NCBI GenBank assembly: GCA_016787445.1
Contig: JAEUTQ010000012.1
Span: 1 to 64,000, forward strand
Direction of reading: 5' to 3'
DNA from: Bacteroidia bacterium
GTDB lineage: Bacteria > Bacteroidota > Bacteroidia > B-17B0 > Aurantibacillaceae
DNA: 64,000 bases
Numbering within the stretch: the stretch's first letter is position 1; each line of letters starts with the position of its first letter. The notes below the pieces were generated by a model. That model did no database searches and had not been told where the DNA came from. It saw only the letters and a list, made by a program, of their open reading frames with translations. Of the stretch, positions 16,832 to 26,213 are shown piece after piece. The translations under genes and the position numbers were made by a program.

Positions 16832-18040
16832 ATGATTCCATTTTCGCCACCACGCATCGATGATGAAATTTGCAACGAGGTAGTCGCTGCACTTAAGTCG
16901 GGTTGGATTACAACAGGTCCGCGCACCAAAGAATTTGAAAAGCAAATTACTTCCTACTGCGGTAACAAGAACACCCTTTGTTTAAACTCGGCAACAGCTG
17001 GTCTTGAAATCATATTAAGATGGTTTGGTGTTGGTCCGGGCGATGAGGTTATTCTTCCTGCCTATACTTATAGCGCTACTGCAAATGTAATTATGCATTG
17101 TGGTGCAACTCCGATATTTACAGACGTTAATGAAAGTGATTTTAATATCAGTGTAGAGGCGATCGAAAAGGCTATTACGCCAAAGACAAAAGTAATTATG
17201 CCGGTTGATTTTGCAGGATGGCCTTGTGATTTTGATGCTATTAATAATCTATCTGAGAAGTATCGTTCAAAGTTTATTGCAGCAAACGATATTCAAAAGC
17301 AACTCGGGCGCATATTAATATTATCGGATGCCGCTCATTCATTTGGTGCTTCCTATAAAGGAAAGAAAACAGGCTCTTTGTGTGATGTTTCAGTTTTCTC
17401 TTTTCATGCTGTAAAAAATCTAACAACAGCCGAAGGCGGAGCTGTTGCCTTAAACCTTCCTTCTCCTTTTAATAATGAAGAGGTATATAAATACTTATGC
17501 ATTAAAACACTTCATGGACAAAACAAAGATGCTTTAGCCAAAACACAAAAAGGGAACTGGAAATATGATGTGATTGAAGCCGGCTATAAATGCAATATGA
17601 CGGATATTGCTGCAGCAATCGGTTTAATAGAATTAAAGCGTTACGATAATGATACTTTAGTGCGCCGCCGCGAAATTTTTGATCGCTATTCGGATGGTTT
17701 TAAAAACGATACACGGTTTATCTTACCTATTTATCAAACCAACGAAAAAACCGGATGTTATCATTTATATCCTTTAAGGATTAAAAATATAACTGAAGAG
17801 CAGCGTGATTTAATCATAAAAGAAATTTTTGATCAGGATGTTTCGGTGAACGTGCATTTTATTCCCGTGCCAAGCATGAGTTATTATAAAGGCCTGGGAT
17901 ATTCCATTCAAAACTATCCTCAAACGTTTAAAAATTACAGTTGCGAAATTTCTTTGCCTGTGTATTACGACTTGGATAACAAAAAGGTAGACACGGTAAT
18001 TAAAGCAGTACTACATGCTGTAAATAAAGTATTGTGCTAA
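16832..18040 (+). CDS. DegT/DnrJ/EryC1 family sugar aminotransferase
   Basis: A PLP-dependent aminotransferase acting on a nucleotide-linked keto-sugar, for surface polysaccharide or glycan synthesis. Family motifs are clear: NSATAGLEI near the cofactor phosphate, ILSDAAHSFGA with the cofactor Asp, and SFHAVKNLTTAEGG with the Schiff-base Lys. A large insert holding QKQLGRILI occurs before the DAAHS motif. The ATG at 16832 is preferred over an in-frame TTG at 16811, because MIPFSPPRI is the usual N-terminus and the TTG falls in TTAATTTG, a near match to the -7 promoter element. It overlaps the following sugar transferase gene by 7 bases. Confidence 0.92.
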   Translation: MIPFSPPRIDDEICNEVVAALKSGWITTGPRTKEFEKQITSYCGNKNTLCLNSATAGLEIILRWFGVGPGDEVILPAYTYSATANVIMHCGATPIFTDVNESDFNISVEAIEKAITPKTKVIMPVDFAGWPCDFDAINNLSEKYRSKFIAANDIQKQLGRILILSDAAHSFGASYKGKKTGSLCDVSVFSFHAVKNLTTAEGGAVALNLPSPFNNEEVYKYLCIKTLHGQNKDALAKTQKGNWKYDVIEAGYKCNMTDIAAAIGLIELKRYDNDTLVRRREIFDRYSDGFKNDTRFILPIYQTNEKTGCYHLYPLRIKNITEEQRDLIIKEIFDQDVSVNVHFIPVPSMSYYKGLGYSIQNYPQTFKNYSCEISLPVYYDLDNKKVDTVIKAVLHAVNKVLC

Positions 18041-18630
18041 AAAGATTATTTGATATTATCTGTTCTTTAGTCGGGATTATATTCCTCTTCCCTGTATTCC
18101 TTATCATAGTTTTGGCTATCGTTATTAATTCCGGGTTCCCGATTTTTTATTTCCAAACCAGAGTCGGGAAGAATAACCGAGATTTTAAATTATTTAAGTT
18201 TAGAACCATGCATACTGATGCCGATAAAAAGGGATTGTTAACTGTTGGAGGTCGCGACCCGAGAGTAACACCGGTTGGGTATTATTTGCGGAAATTTAAA
18301 CTGGATGAATTGCCTCAGCTTTTTAATGTATTATTCGGAAGTATGAGTTTGGTAGGACCGCGACCGGAAGTCCGCAAATATGTGGAGATGTATAACGAAG
18401 AACAAAAAAGGGTTTTAGAAGTAAAGCCAGGAATTACCGATTACGCCTCCTTGGAATACATCAACGAAAATGAATTATTGGCAAAGTCGGAGAATCCTGA
18501 ACAAACCTATATTCAGGAAATCATGCCAGCTAAACTGAAACTAAACATGCGTTATAAAGAGGAAACGGGATTGTTAACCGATTTAACCATCATTACACGT
18601 ACTGTTCAGAAAATTGTGAGTGGCAATTAA
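18034..18630 (+). CDS. Initiating sugar-phosphate transferase
   Basis: A bacterial sugar transferase (WcaJ/PglC type) that moves a sugar-phosphate from a nucleotide sugar to undecaprenyl phosphate, starting glycan assembly. One N-terminal membrane helix (about 10-32) is followed by the diagnostic motifs FKFRTMHTDA, RKFKLDELPQLFNVL and SLVGPRPEV. At 198 residues it is the short PglC-like form. Translation starts at GTG and overlaps the DegT stop, so the pair probably makes and loads an amino-sugar. The 3' end overlaps the convergent SirB1 gene by 4 bases. Confidence 0.93.
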   Translation: MLKRLFDIICSLVGIIFLFPVFLIIVLAIVINSGFPIFYFQTRVGKNNRDFKLFKFRTMHTDADKKGLLTVGGRDPRVTPVGYYLRKFKLDELPQLFNVLFGSMSLVGPRPEVRKYVEMYNEEQKRVLEVKPGITDYASLEYINENELLAKSENPEQTYIQEIMPAKLKLNMRYKEETGLLTDLTIITRTVQKIVSGN

Positions 18631-19517
18631 ATGTTTTTGAGAAGCGACTTAAGCTCGTTTACTTTCTCAACATAACCTAGTTTTTCATATGAATAAACCA
18701 GATTGTGAAGCATGCGCTTCATGATTTCGAGGTTACTGCACGGAAGATAATATTTATTCTCCGGTTCAATATTAAGTTGTTTTAAGAAGGAATCTATATC
18801 GCCTTGATTAAAGATAAGGCCTTTACTAAATGGATTGATATAGAATAAAATGTTATCGGATAAAGTCTTATGATTGGTGTCGTACAGATTAGCGAAATCG
18901 TTTACATAAGCCAAAACAAAATGCTGAGGTAAATTAACCCCGTATACCGGAATATTCAGCTCTTTACACACCAAGGCATAAACCACACTTAACATAACCG
19001 GATTCCCTTTCTTAGTTTCAAGCACTACATTTAAAAAGGAATTTTGCGGAGCATGATAATTCGTGATATTACCGCTAAACTGATGTACTTCAAATAAGAT
19101 GTGGTTAATGATTTTAACTTTTTCAAGTCCGGTTAAATCATCATGAATTTCCAACCAAACATCTTGTTTGATTTGCTGAAGTTGCTTCTTTAATTTGTTT
19201 TCATCCAAATCAGGATATTGGTAACGTGCTAAAATGCACATTCCTTTAAACAGATCTTCTTGTTCGTGTTCGGCCCAATTACGAAGTGCTTTATTTAAAG
19301 CTTCAAAATTGATATTGTGGATGATGCCTTCGATGCGTTTTTGCATCAGCATGTCGAAACTATTTTCCCAGGCAGTCTCTAAATGTGGGATGGCCGGAGG
19401 GCCAAGCATAATGAAACGTTCTTTTACCTGCGTATAGATGGTTTCATCCGGGTCGTCGAGCAAAGTAATTAAGGCAATTACTTCCTTTAAGTTCATTTGG
19501 TTTTTACCTGCTCTCAT
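18627..19517 (-). CDS. SirB1/transglutaminase-like protein
   Basis: A 296-residue protein of the SirB1 family (transglutaminase-like core). The conserved stretch NSFLNVVLETKKGNPVMLSVVYALV resembles the core of this family, but serine stands where active transglutaminases have the nucleophilic cysteine, as in many SirB1 proteins. The motif NLPQHFVLAY with its His follows. Helical repeats fill the N-terminal half. A second Met at residue 8 (19496) may be the true start. It lies downstream of the nucleoside phosphorylase gene on the same strand. Function is unknown. Confidence 0.7.
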   Translation of the reverse strand: MRAGKNQMNLKEVIALITLLDDPDETIYTQVKERFIMLGPPAIPHLETAWENSFDMLMQKRIEGIIHNINFEALNKALRNWAEHEQEDLFKGMCILARYQYPDLDENKLKKQLQQIKQDVWLEIHDDLTGLEKVKIINHILFEVHQFSGNITNYHAPQNSFLNVVLETKKGNPVMLSVVYALVCKELNIPVYGVNLPQHFVLAYVNDFANLYDTNHKTLSDNILFYINPFSKGLIFNQGDIDSFLKQLNIEPENKYYLPCSNLEIMKRMLHNLVYSYEKLGYVEKVNELKSLLKNI

Positions 19518-19527
19518 AGTTTAACAG

Positions 19528-19555
19528 AAACAAAAATAGCCCAAGTGCATGGGCC
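19528..19555 (-). terminator. Weak terminator-like hairpin
   Basis: On the minus strand gccca (19554-19550) pairs with tgggc (19543-19539) around a 6-base loop and is followed by TATTTTTGTTT. It could end the nucleoside phosphorylase transcript before the SirB1 gene. The stem is only 5 bp, so this is uncertain. Confidence 0.35.
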
Positions 19556-19586
19556 ATTTGAAGAGCAGTTTATTATTTTTTAACAA

Positions 19587-20456
19587 TCAGGCTGTTAATC
19601 GCTCTAAACTATTTTTTATTAATAACTCTACGCTTTGCTTGTAATCTTTGGTAAACTCTTTCCTTACTCGGTTGGCAATAATGACACAAGCTGTTAGGCA
19701 ATTGTGACCCAACATCTTCCCTAAACCATAAATGGCTGAGGTTTCCATCTCGAAGTTGGTAATCTGCAAACCGTTATAATTAAAGGCAGTAAGCAAGTCA
19801 TTCAGATTTTTAGAACTGGCTTTTAAACGAATCTCGCGACCTTGCGGACCATAAAACCCGGGCGCGGTGGCGGTTATGCCAACATGGTTTCCACTTTTAA
19901 AAAGTTCGAGTAATTTTTCGGAGCCCTTCACGCAATAAGGATAAGGTAAATTACTCTGCCAGTTCACATGTTTAATAAAAGCATCACTGATGTTGTTTTC
20001 GCAAACATTTTCCCAGCCTTCATAAAAATTCAATAATCCATCTAATCCTAATCCATGCGAACTAACAACAATGCCATTCACCGGAATATTTCCCTGTAAA
20101 GCCCCGCTGGTACCAAAGCGAATGATATTTAAACTGCGAAGAGTAGGGTTTAGTTCACGTGTTTCCGGATTGATATTTACAGCAGCATCCAGTTCATTCA
20201 TGACAATATCAATATTGTCAGTTCCTATACCAGTAGAAAGTACGGTAACTCGTTTTCCGTTAAACCAACCGGTGTGTGTAATGAATTCGCGGTGTTCGGT
20301 TTTAAAATCTATTTTGCTGAAGAAGCTGCTGATTTGAGCTACGCGTCCCTGATCTCCTACAACAATAACCGTATCGGCAATGTCTTCATTTTTCAAATTG
20401 ATGTGATATACACGTTTGTCTTCCGTTAAAATCAATTCGGTTTCCGCAAATCTCAT
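19587..20456 (-). CDS. Uridine phosphorylase-type nucleoside phosphorylase
   Basis: A NP-I family enzyme that splits nucleosides with phosphate to base and ribose 1-phosphate, in nucleoside salvage. The 289-residue protein has the phosphate-binding GDQGR near residue 35, a central STGIGTDN (about 95) and the nucleoside-binding FEMETSAIYGL near residue 240, which is typical of uridine phosphorylases. Purine specificity cannot be excluded. It lies 4 bases downstream of dgkA on the same strand. Together with the nearby upp it points to pyrimidine salvage. Confidence 0.85.
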   Translation of the reverse strand: MRFAETELILTEDKRVYHINLKNEDIADTVIVVGDQGRVAQISSFFSKIDFKTEHREFITHTGWFNGKRVTVLSTGIGTDNIDIVMNELDAAVNINPETRELNPTLRSLNIIRFGTSGALQGNIPVNGIVVSSHGLGLDGLLNFYEGWENVCENNISDAFIKHVNWQSNLPYPYCVKGSEKLLELFKSGNHVGITATAPGFYGPQGREIRLKASSKNLNDLLTAFNYNGLQITNFEMETSAIYGLGKMLGHNCLTACVIIANRVRKEFTKDYKQSVELLIKNSLERLTA

Positions 20457-20460
20457 AATG

Positions 20461-20811
20461 TTATGTATTAATTAAATCAATAAAATATTTATAGAAAATG
20501 ATGCTTCCGCACACAGCCGCAATAATAGCTCCAACTAAGGTTGCACCGGCGGAGATGTCTTTTATTTGTCCTGCAATTTTGTTTTTCTCCGGACTTACAT
20601 AATCCACCCATCTTTCTATAGCTGTGTTAATCATTTCGAGGGAAAGAACTAAGCCTATATTTAAAATAATGATCAGCCATTCAAAAGAAGTTACCTTAAA
20701 ATAAGTGCCTGCAATAATGACTAAAGTAGCGGCAATAAGATGAATTTTAAAATTCCTTTCCTTTAAGCATACGCTTATTCCCCAAATTGCATATTTAAAA
20801 GATTTCAACAA
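20461..20811 (-). CDS. Diacylglycerol/undecaprenol kinase family protein
   Basis: A small DgkA-type membrane kinase (116 residues) that would phosphorylate diacylglycerol or undecaprenol at the inner membrane. The hallmark EMINTAIERWVDYV (near residue 60-73) carries the catalytic Glu and metal-binding residues, followed by KDISAGATLVGAI. Three membrane helices are visible. Gram-positive homologues act on undecaprenol, and which lipid is used here is not decided by sequence. It is upstream of the nucleoside phosphorylase gene with a 4-base gap. Confidence 0.88.
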   Translation of the reverse strand: MLKSFKYAIWGISVCLKERNFKIHLIAATLVIIAGTYFKVTSFEWLIIILNIGLVLSLEMINTAIERWVDYVSPEKNKIAGQIKDISAGATLVGAIIAAVCGSIIFYKYFIDLINT

Positions 20812-20919
20812 GATATAATCGGCTCATAAAGATAATCTTATTATTTCAAAAATGAGGCTTTTTGTCTATGTAAAAGTGTATATTTACTAAGGTATTTTGA
20901 ATAAATAAAAACCGAAAAA

Positions 20920-22485
20920 ATGATGAGAAAATTTGGCTTTTTTGTTGGGATGTTATTTGCCGCAAATGTGTTTGCTCAGAGCGGCGAAGATAAGTCTCTT
21001 GCAGTGGAAGCAGAAGAAAAAATGAAGGCAGGTAATTACGAGGATGCCCTGGAAGACTATTTACAGTTACTTTCAGGAGACGCGAAGAATGAGATTTATA
21101 ATTACAATACCGGTGTTTGTTACCTGAATACGAATATTAATAAAGCAAAGGCGGTGCCTTATTTGGAAATTGTGACCCGTAAGGAAAAGCATAATCCCAA
21201 TGCCGACTTTTTATTAGGACGCGCTTACCAATATGCAAATCGTTTTGAGGATGCCATTCAGAGTTTTAATAAATTCAAGGAATTATCAAAAGGTTCTTCT
21301 GATAATTTAAGTGCCGTTGAGCAGGAAATTCAATACTGTTTAAATGCAAAGGAGCTTATTAAGTTTCCGGTGGATGTGATGTTTCAATCTTTAGGTAAAA
21401 ACATTAATTCACCTTTTTCAGATTATTATCCATTTGTTACCGATGATGAAGCCTACATGGTTTTTAATTCGAAGCGACCTGTAAAAAAAGATGCTCAAAA
21501 ATTGGAGAATGCTCAATATCAAAACTCCATTTTTTTATCAAAGGTGATTAATGGTACGTATGCAGAAGCGGCGGTTATCGGTGAGCCAATTTGCGAGGGC
21601 AATACCGGTGAAGAAGTGATTGGCATGAGCGGCAAGGGAGATATATTGCTCATTTATAAAGCCGATAAAAGTGGAAAAGGAAGAATTTATATCAGTAAAA
21701 TGAATGCGCAGGGTTATTTCTCTAAACCGGATTTATTACCTGAACCAATTAATGGCGAAGGTGATGAGATCGCCGCCTGTATTTCGGCTGATGGTAACGA
21801 AATTTATTTTGCCAGCGACCGAAAAGGAGGATTTGGAGGAACTGATATTTATGTGTGCCGCAAATTACCAAATGGTAAATGGAGTGATATTAAAAATTGT
21901 GGAGTAGGTGTTAACACTCCCATGAATGAAGATTTTCCTAACTTATCTCCGGATGGAAAAACACTTTATTTCAGTTCTAAAGGCCATGCGAGCATGGGTG
22001 GTTATGATATCTTTAAAGCCACATTGGATGAGGAACAAAAGCGTTTTGTGAATCCCAGAAATTTAGGTTACCCGATTAATACCTCTTATGACGATATGAA
22101 TTTCCGTATTTCTAAATCAGGTAAGTATGGTTATCTGGCTTCTGTTCGAGGAGGAGGTACAGGCGATAATGATATTTACCGCGTTTCATTTAATGATGCA
22201 GATGTAGATTATACCGTTGTAATCGGACAACTCACATCAAAAGACAAATCAGAAATTAATTACCGTGATGTTTTCATGACTGTGAATGATATGGTTACAA
22301 ATGAGGTCATCGGTAATTACATGCCAAATCCCGCGAATGGGAGATGTATCATCATTTTACCTCCCGGAAAATACAATTTAAATGTGGAAGCTCCCGGTTT
22401 CCAAAATTTAACTTTGCCTATTCAGATTTACGATAAATCATCATATCAATCACAAAAGAATTTAGTAATTGAACTTAAAAAGTAA
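20920..22485 (+). CDS. TPR/PD40 beta-propeller envelope protein, PorE-like
   Basis: A secreted 521-residue protein. The signal peptide (1-20) ends at VFAQ. Then TPR-like helices (about 25-140), a PD40/WD40-like propeller (about 165-420) with blades such as ISADGNEIYFASDRKGG and LSPDGKTLYFSSKG, and a C-terminal carboxypeptidase-regulatory-like beta domain (about 430-515). This order matches PorE of the type IX secretion system and similar outer-membrane-associated proteins, but the OmpA-type peptidoglycan-binding domain that PorE carries at its end is missing, so a different anchoring is expected. It lies 5 bases upstream of upp. Confidence 0.75.
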   Translation: MMRKFGFFVGMLFAANVFAQSGEDKSLAVEAEEKMKAGNYEDALEDYLQLLSGDAKNEIYNYNTGVCYLNTNINKAKAVPYLEIVTRKEKHNPNADFLLGRAYQYANRFEDAIQSFNKFKELSKGSSDNLSAVEQEIQYCLNAKELIKFPVDVMFQSLGKNINSPFSDYYPFVTDDEAYMVFNSKRPVKKDAQKLENAQYQNSIFLSKVINGTYAEAAVIGEPICEGNTGEEVIGMSGKGDILLIYKADKSGKGRIYISKMNAQGYFSKPDLLPEPINGEGDEIAACISADGNEIYFASDRKGGFGGTDIYVCRKLPNGKWSDIKNCGVGVNTPMNEDFPNLSPDGKTLYFSSKGHASMGGYDIFKATLDEEQKRFVNPRNLGYPINTSYDDMNFRISKSGKYGYLASVRGGGTGDNDIYRVSFNDADVDYTVVIGQLTSKDKSEINYRDVFMTVNDMVTNEVIGNYMPNPANGRCIIILPPGKYNLNVEAPGFQNLTLPIQIYDKSSYQSQKNLVIELKK

Positions 22486-22490
22486 GACTT

Positions 22491-23141
22491 ATGGTACACA
22501 ACATGTCACAAACCAATTCTCTGTTCACTCGTTACATTAACGAAATCAGGGATAAAGAAATTCAGAAAGACTCGATGCGTTTTCGCCGCAATTTGGAGAG
22601 AATGGGTGAGATTTACGCTTATGAAATTTCTAAAACATTGCAATTTGTTCCCTGCGAAACGACGACACCGCTTGGTGTAGCCGAATCGTTTGACTTGAAG
22701 GAAGAGCCAATTATTGCTACCATTTTGCGTGCAGGTTTGCCTCTTCATTTTGGTATTTTGAATTTTTTCGACAGAGCAGAAAATGCATTTATCAGCGCTT
22801 ACCGTAAACATCATAAGGATAATTCGTTTGAAATTGCTCTCGAATACGTTGCGGCTCCTGATATAAACGATAAAGTACTTATTCTTTGTGATCCGATGTT
22901 AGCAACAGGTTCATCCATGACTCTTACCTATAAACAACTTCTGTTACGCGGTAAACCAAAGCACACGCATTTAGTTTCGCTGATCGCAAGTAAGCAAGGT
23001 GTTGATTATGTAAAAACGCATATGCCGGATAATAACTATACCCTTTGGTGTGGTGCTATTGATGAAGAATTAACAGCGCACGCGTATATCGTTCCTGGCT
23101 TGGGTGATGCCGGAGATTTAGCATTTGGAAATAAGTTGTAA
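22491..23141 (+). CDS. upp: Uracil phosphoribosyltransferase
   Basis: This enzyme makes UMP from uracil and PRPP. The 216-residue protein has the PRPP-binding motif LCDPMLATGSSM (near residue 127-138), ATILRAGLPL, and the uracil-binding C-terminal GLGDAGDLAFG. It is a somewhat divergent, Bacteroidota-type member. It sits between the TPR/PD40 gene and bshC, 3 bases before the latter, so it is likely in one transcript. A second Met at residue 5 is an alternative start. Confidence 0.93.
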   Translation: MVHNMSQTNSLFTRYINEIRDKEIQKDSMRFRRNLERMGEIYAYEISKTLQFVPCETTTPLGVAESFDLKEEPIIATILRAGLPLHFGILNFFDRAENAFISAYRKHHKDNSFEIALEYVAAPDINDKVLILCDPMLATGSSMTLTYKQLLLRGKPKHTHLVSLIASKQGVDYVKTHMPDNNYTLWCGAIDEELTAHAYIVPGLGDAGDLAFGNKL

Positions 23142-23144
23142 TAA

Positions 23145-24743
23145 ATGCTAGCGCATAAAACTTTACCGATTAAAAAAGAACTGTTCAGCAGTTTGATGTA
23201 TGATTATTTAAGTCGCCATGAAGGACTCAAGGAATTTTATTCTTTTTATCCCGATAAAGACGGCTTTAAAAATGCTATTCAGCAAATAGCTTCTTACACA
23301 TGCGATCGTGGTTTATTGGTATCTGAAATAAAAAAGCAAAATGAGTTAGTATCGAATACTTCTGAAAAGTCAAAAGCTAATTTAGAATTACTACTCAACG
23401 AAAATACTTATACCATCACCACCGGTCATCAATTGTGTTTGTTTACCGGTCCGCTTTATTTCATTTATAAAATTTTTTCGGTTATTAATCTGGCTGAAAA
23501 ACTGAAGACAGAATTTCCTGCTAATAATTTTGTTCCGGTATATTGGATGGCTTCGGAAGATCATGATTTTGCTGAGGTGAATCATTTAAGTGTATATGGT
23601 AAAAAGCTGGAGTGGAATTCAGATGAAAAAGGGGCCGTGGGTGATTTTTCTACAGCAGGACTAAAAGAAGTGGTTGTGCAGCTGAAAGAAATTCTTGGTG
23701 ATGGTGTAAATGCCTCCCGATTAATTCAACTGTTTGAAGAAGCTTATTTAAAACACACCAATCTGGCATTGGCCACGCGTTTTTTGGTGAATGAACTTTT
23801 TGGGAAGTACGGTTTGATTGTTTTGGACGGTAACAGTGCGGATTTAAAAAAGAGTTTTGCTGCTTTTTTTGAAAAGGATATTTTCGAAAATACCCCATTT
23901 CAAAAGGTAGATTCCAGCATAAAGAAATTAACACAAAGCAAGTATGAAGCGCAGGTGAATCCCCGTGAAATCAATAGTTTTTACATGGAAAAAGGGCTTC
24001 GCGCCCGTATAGAAAAGTCAGGAAATTCATATAAGGTAATTGATACTTCGCTTGAGTTTTCGGAAGCTCAACTTAAAGACTTGATTTTCAAATCTCCCGA
24101 AAAAATCAGTCCGAACGTAGTGTTGCGTCCTTGTTATCAGCAGTATATTTTGCCCAATTTATCGTATGTGGGCGGACCCGGCGAGTTGGCTTATTGGTTA
24201 GAGTACAAAGAAATGTTTGAGGCATTAGGACTGTTTTTTCCGGTGTTAACACCTCGAAAATTTGTTACTATTTTGGATATAAATTCATTGAATAAATTAA
24301 GTAAATTAGGGTTGGAAATGGAGAATATCATGGAAAACGAACAAGAGATGATTAAGTTGTATTTAGAGAAAAACAACAAATCTTTTAACCTGGAAGAGTA
24401 TAAAAAATCAATCGAAAATTTATTTCAGAGCATTTCATCTGAAATGAATAAGATCGATAAAACTTTGGTTTCATCGGCAGAAGCTGAGAAACAAAAAAAC
24501 CTGAATTCATTGTCGGTATTAGAGCAAAAAGCTACGCGTGCGATTAAGGCAAAATCCGACACTGAAGTGAATCAAATCAAAAACATCAAATCAAAATTAT
24601 ATCCGAACGGCGTTCCTCAAGAGCGTGTAGAAAATTTCGCGGCGCATTATGCAAAATGGGGCGATGATTTTATGAATGTGCTAAAGGATAAATTAACCTA
24701 CGATTTAAATAAAAACACAATTGATATTGTGTTCGAGAATTAA
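23145..24743 (+). CDS. bshC: Bacillithiol biosynthesis cysteine-adding enzyme BshC
   Basis: This enzyme adds cysteine to glucosaminyl-malate in the last step of bacillithiol synthesis. The 532-residue protein carries the typical motif TTGHQLCLFTGPLYFIYK (near residue 91-108), then VPVYWMASEDHDFAEVNH, and NVVLRPCYQQYILPNLSYVGGPGE, followed by a C-terminal coiled coil. It implies that the organism uses bacillithiol or a related thiol. bshA and bshB are not in the window. The 3' end overlaps the convergent flippase gene by 4 bases. Confidence 0.93.
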   Translation: MLAHKTLPIKKELFSSLMYDYLSRHEGLKEFYSFYPDKDGFKNAIQQIASYTCDRGLLVSEIKKQNELVSNTSEKSKANLELLLNENTYTITTGHQLCLFTGPLYFIYKIFSVINLAEKLKTEFPANNFVPVYWMASEDHDFAEVNHLSVYGKKLEWNSDEKGAVGDFSTAGLKEVVVQLKEILGDGVNASRLIQLFEEAYLKHTNLALATRFLVNELFGKYGLIVLDGNSADLKKSFAAFFEKDIFENTPFQKVDSSIKKLTQSKYEAQVNPREINSFYMEKGLRARIEKSGNSYKVIDTSLEFSEAQLKDLIFKSPEKISPNVVLRPCYQQYILPNLSYVGGPGELAYWLEYKEMFEALGLFFPVLTPRKFVTILDINSLNKLSKLGLEMENIMENEQEMIKLYLEKNNKSFNLEEYKKSIENLFQSISSEMNKIDKTLVSSAEAEKQKNLNSLSVLEQKATRAIKAKSDTEVNQIKNIKSKLYPNGVPQERVENFAAHYAKWGDDFMNVLKDKLTYDLNKNTIDIVFEN

Positions 24744-26194
24744 ATTCTTTTTCCCGTATACTGAAAGTAAACAGTTCGAATCTCGTTTTTAAAAATCAAG
24801 TAGAATATTATGCTGAAAAATATAAATTCAGCTAAGTATGCTATTATACTATATTCTGGTACAAATTGGAACATAATCACATTAGTAATAATGTAAATAA
24901 TAGGGATGCCAAGTATCTTTGTGTAATTGAAATTGTATTCGAAAATATTTTTAGTTAAAAGCCAGGCAAAAAACACATGTGTTAGTTTGGTGATGATTCC
25001 TGCATAAATGGCACCTATTAAGCCATAATGTTTAACAAAAAAGTAAGTTGTAATAAGTTGAATAATCGAACTGTATCCAAATATTTTTATTAATAAAACA
25101 GTTTGTTTTGAATACAAAATCGTAGATAAGTAAAAATTAATTATACTTCTTGTCGCATAACCTGCAGCTATTATCCCTATAAAGGAAAAGCTTTGATAGT
25201 AACTTACTTTAAGTGGAACAGCAATTTTTATGATAATTGGAATTAGAAAGCAAAATAGAATTAGAAGCATTATGCTAATTGCAGTAAATACATTATAGTA
25301 TCTGTTAGACTCAGGCGTTGTAGCGTTACGTTTGTTATTCGTCCAAATTTCAAATATTTTGGGAAATATTGTGGCAGTTAATGAGTTCTGAACAAATTCG
25401 AAACCAAGAAAACAAGTTAGAAGAAGAACATAAGCTGCTAAAGATTCAGCTTCAATCTGTGATTTTAAAAAATAGCGATCAAGATTTCCCAAAATCCACA
25501 AAAAAAGAACAAACATTATATAAGGTGTACAAAAATGTCGTAAATCTTTCAGGTATTTTTTATCAAACGTAAACTCAGAATGTTTTTTGAACCCTTTGAT
25601 AGCAAGAATAAAAATAACCAAACCCGATATAAATCGGGCGTATAGAGGACCGTTTAGTGAATTTGGAGAAATGTAAAGTCCGCCAACGGATAACCCAACA
25701 GTTAGAATAAAGTTAATGCTATTATAGGTGATGAAAGTTTTTGGCTCTTTAAAGTATATGAGTGCGTTTGTCCCTGCCTTAAAATAAGAATTAAAAAATG
25801 CCGTTACTATAGACATTAAACCAAAAGGCCAAAAATGCACTTGGTCCAAATCCGTAAATATTAGCGGGAATAAAAAGGGACCAATAATAGCAGACAAAAT
25901 TATTATTGATAAACCAATTAATATTAAAAGATTGGAAATAGTACCGGTAAATCTTTTTTGTTCTTCAGTGCTTCCTGAAAGCTGTGAATATTTTACACCA
26001 AAGTATGAGTCAATTGAGTAAGAAAAGAGAATTTGAAAGAGTAAGGAAATCCCTATATAGAAATTTAACGCATTAAACTCTCTTGGATTTAAAAAACCAA
26101 CATAAAACGGAAGTAAAATAAAACTAGCGGCCATGGGCAAAGCGCCCCCAATGGTGTAAATTATTGAAGATTTTAGAAAGGATTTACTAATCAT
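24740..26194 (-). CDS. Wzx-like oligosaccharide flippase
   Basis: A 484-residue membrane protein of the MATE/Wzx superfamily, likely moving lipid-linked glycans across the inner membrane. It has about 12-14 hydrophobic helices. Residue preferences are unusually rich in Ile, Phe, Asn and Lys, and the gene is more AT-rich than its neighbours, as is common for horizontally variable surface genes. It is followed upstream (higher coordinates) by a methyltransferase gene on the same strand with a 19-base gap. Confidence 0.8.
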   Translation of the reverse strand: MISKSFLKSSIIYTIGGALPMAASFILLPFYVGFLNPREFNALNFYIGISLLFQILFSYSIDSYFGVKYSQLSGSTEEQKRFTGTISNLLILIGLSIIILSAIIGPFLFPLIFTDLDQVHFWPFGLMSIVTAFFNSYFKAGTNALIYFKEPKTFITYNSINFILTVGLSVGGLYISPNSLNGPLYARFISGLVIFILAIKGFKKHSEFTFDKKYLKDLRHFCTPYIMFVLFLWILGNLDRYFLKSQIEAESLAAYVLLLTCFLGFEFVQNSLTATIFPKIFEIWTNNKRNATTPESNRYYNVFTAISIMLLILFCFLIPIIIKIAVPLKVSYYQSFSFIGIIAAGYATRSIINFYLSTILYSKQTVLLIKIFGYSSIIQLITTYFFVKHYGLIGAIYAGIITKLTHVFFAWLLTKNIFEYNFNYTKILGIPIIYIITNVIMFQFVPEYSIIAYLAEFIFFSIIFYLIFKNEIRTVYFQYTGKRI

Positions 26195-26213
26195 TGATGT
26201 CGCCTAGTTGTAT

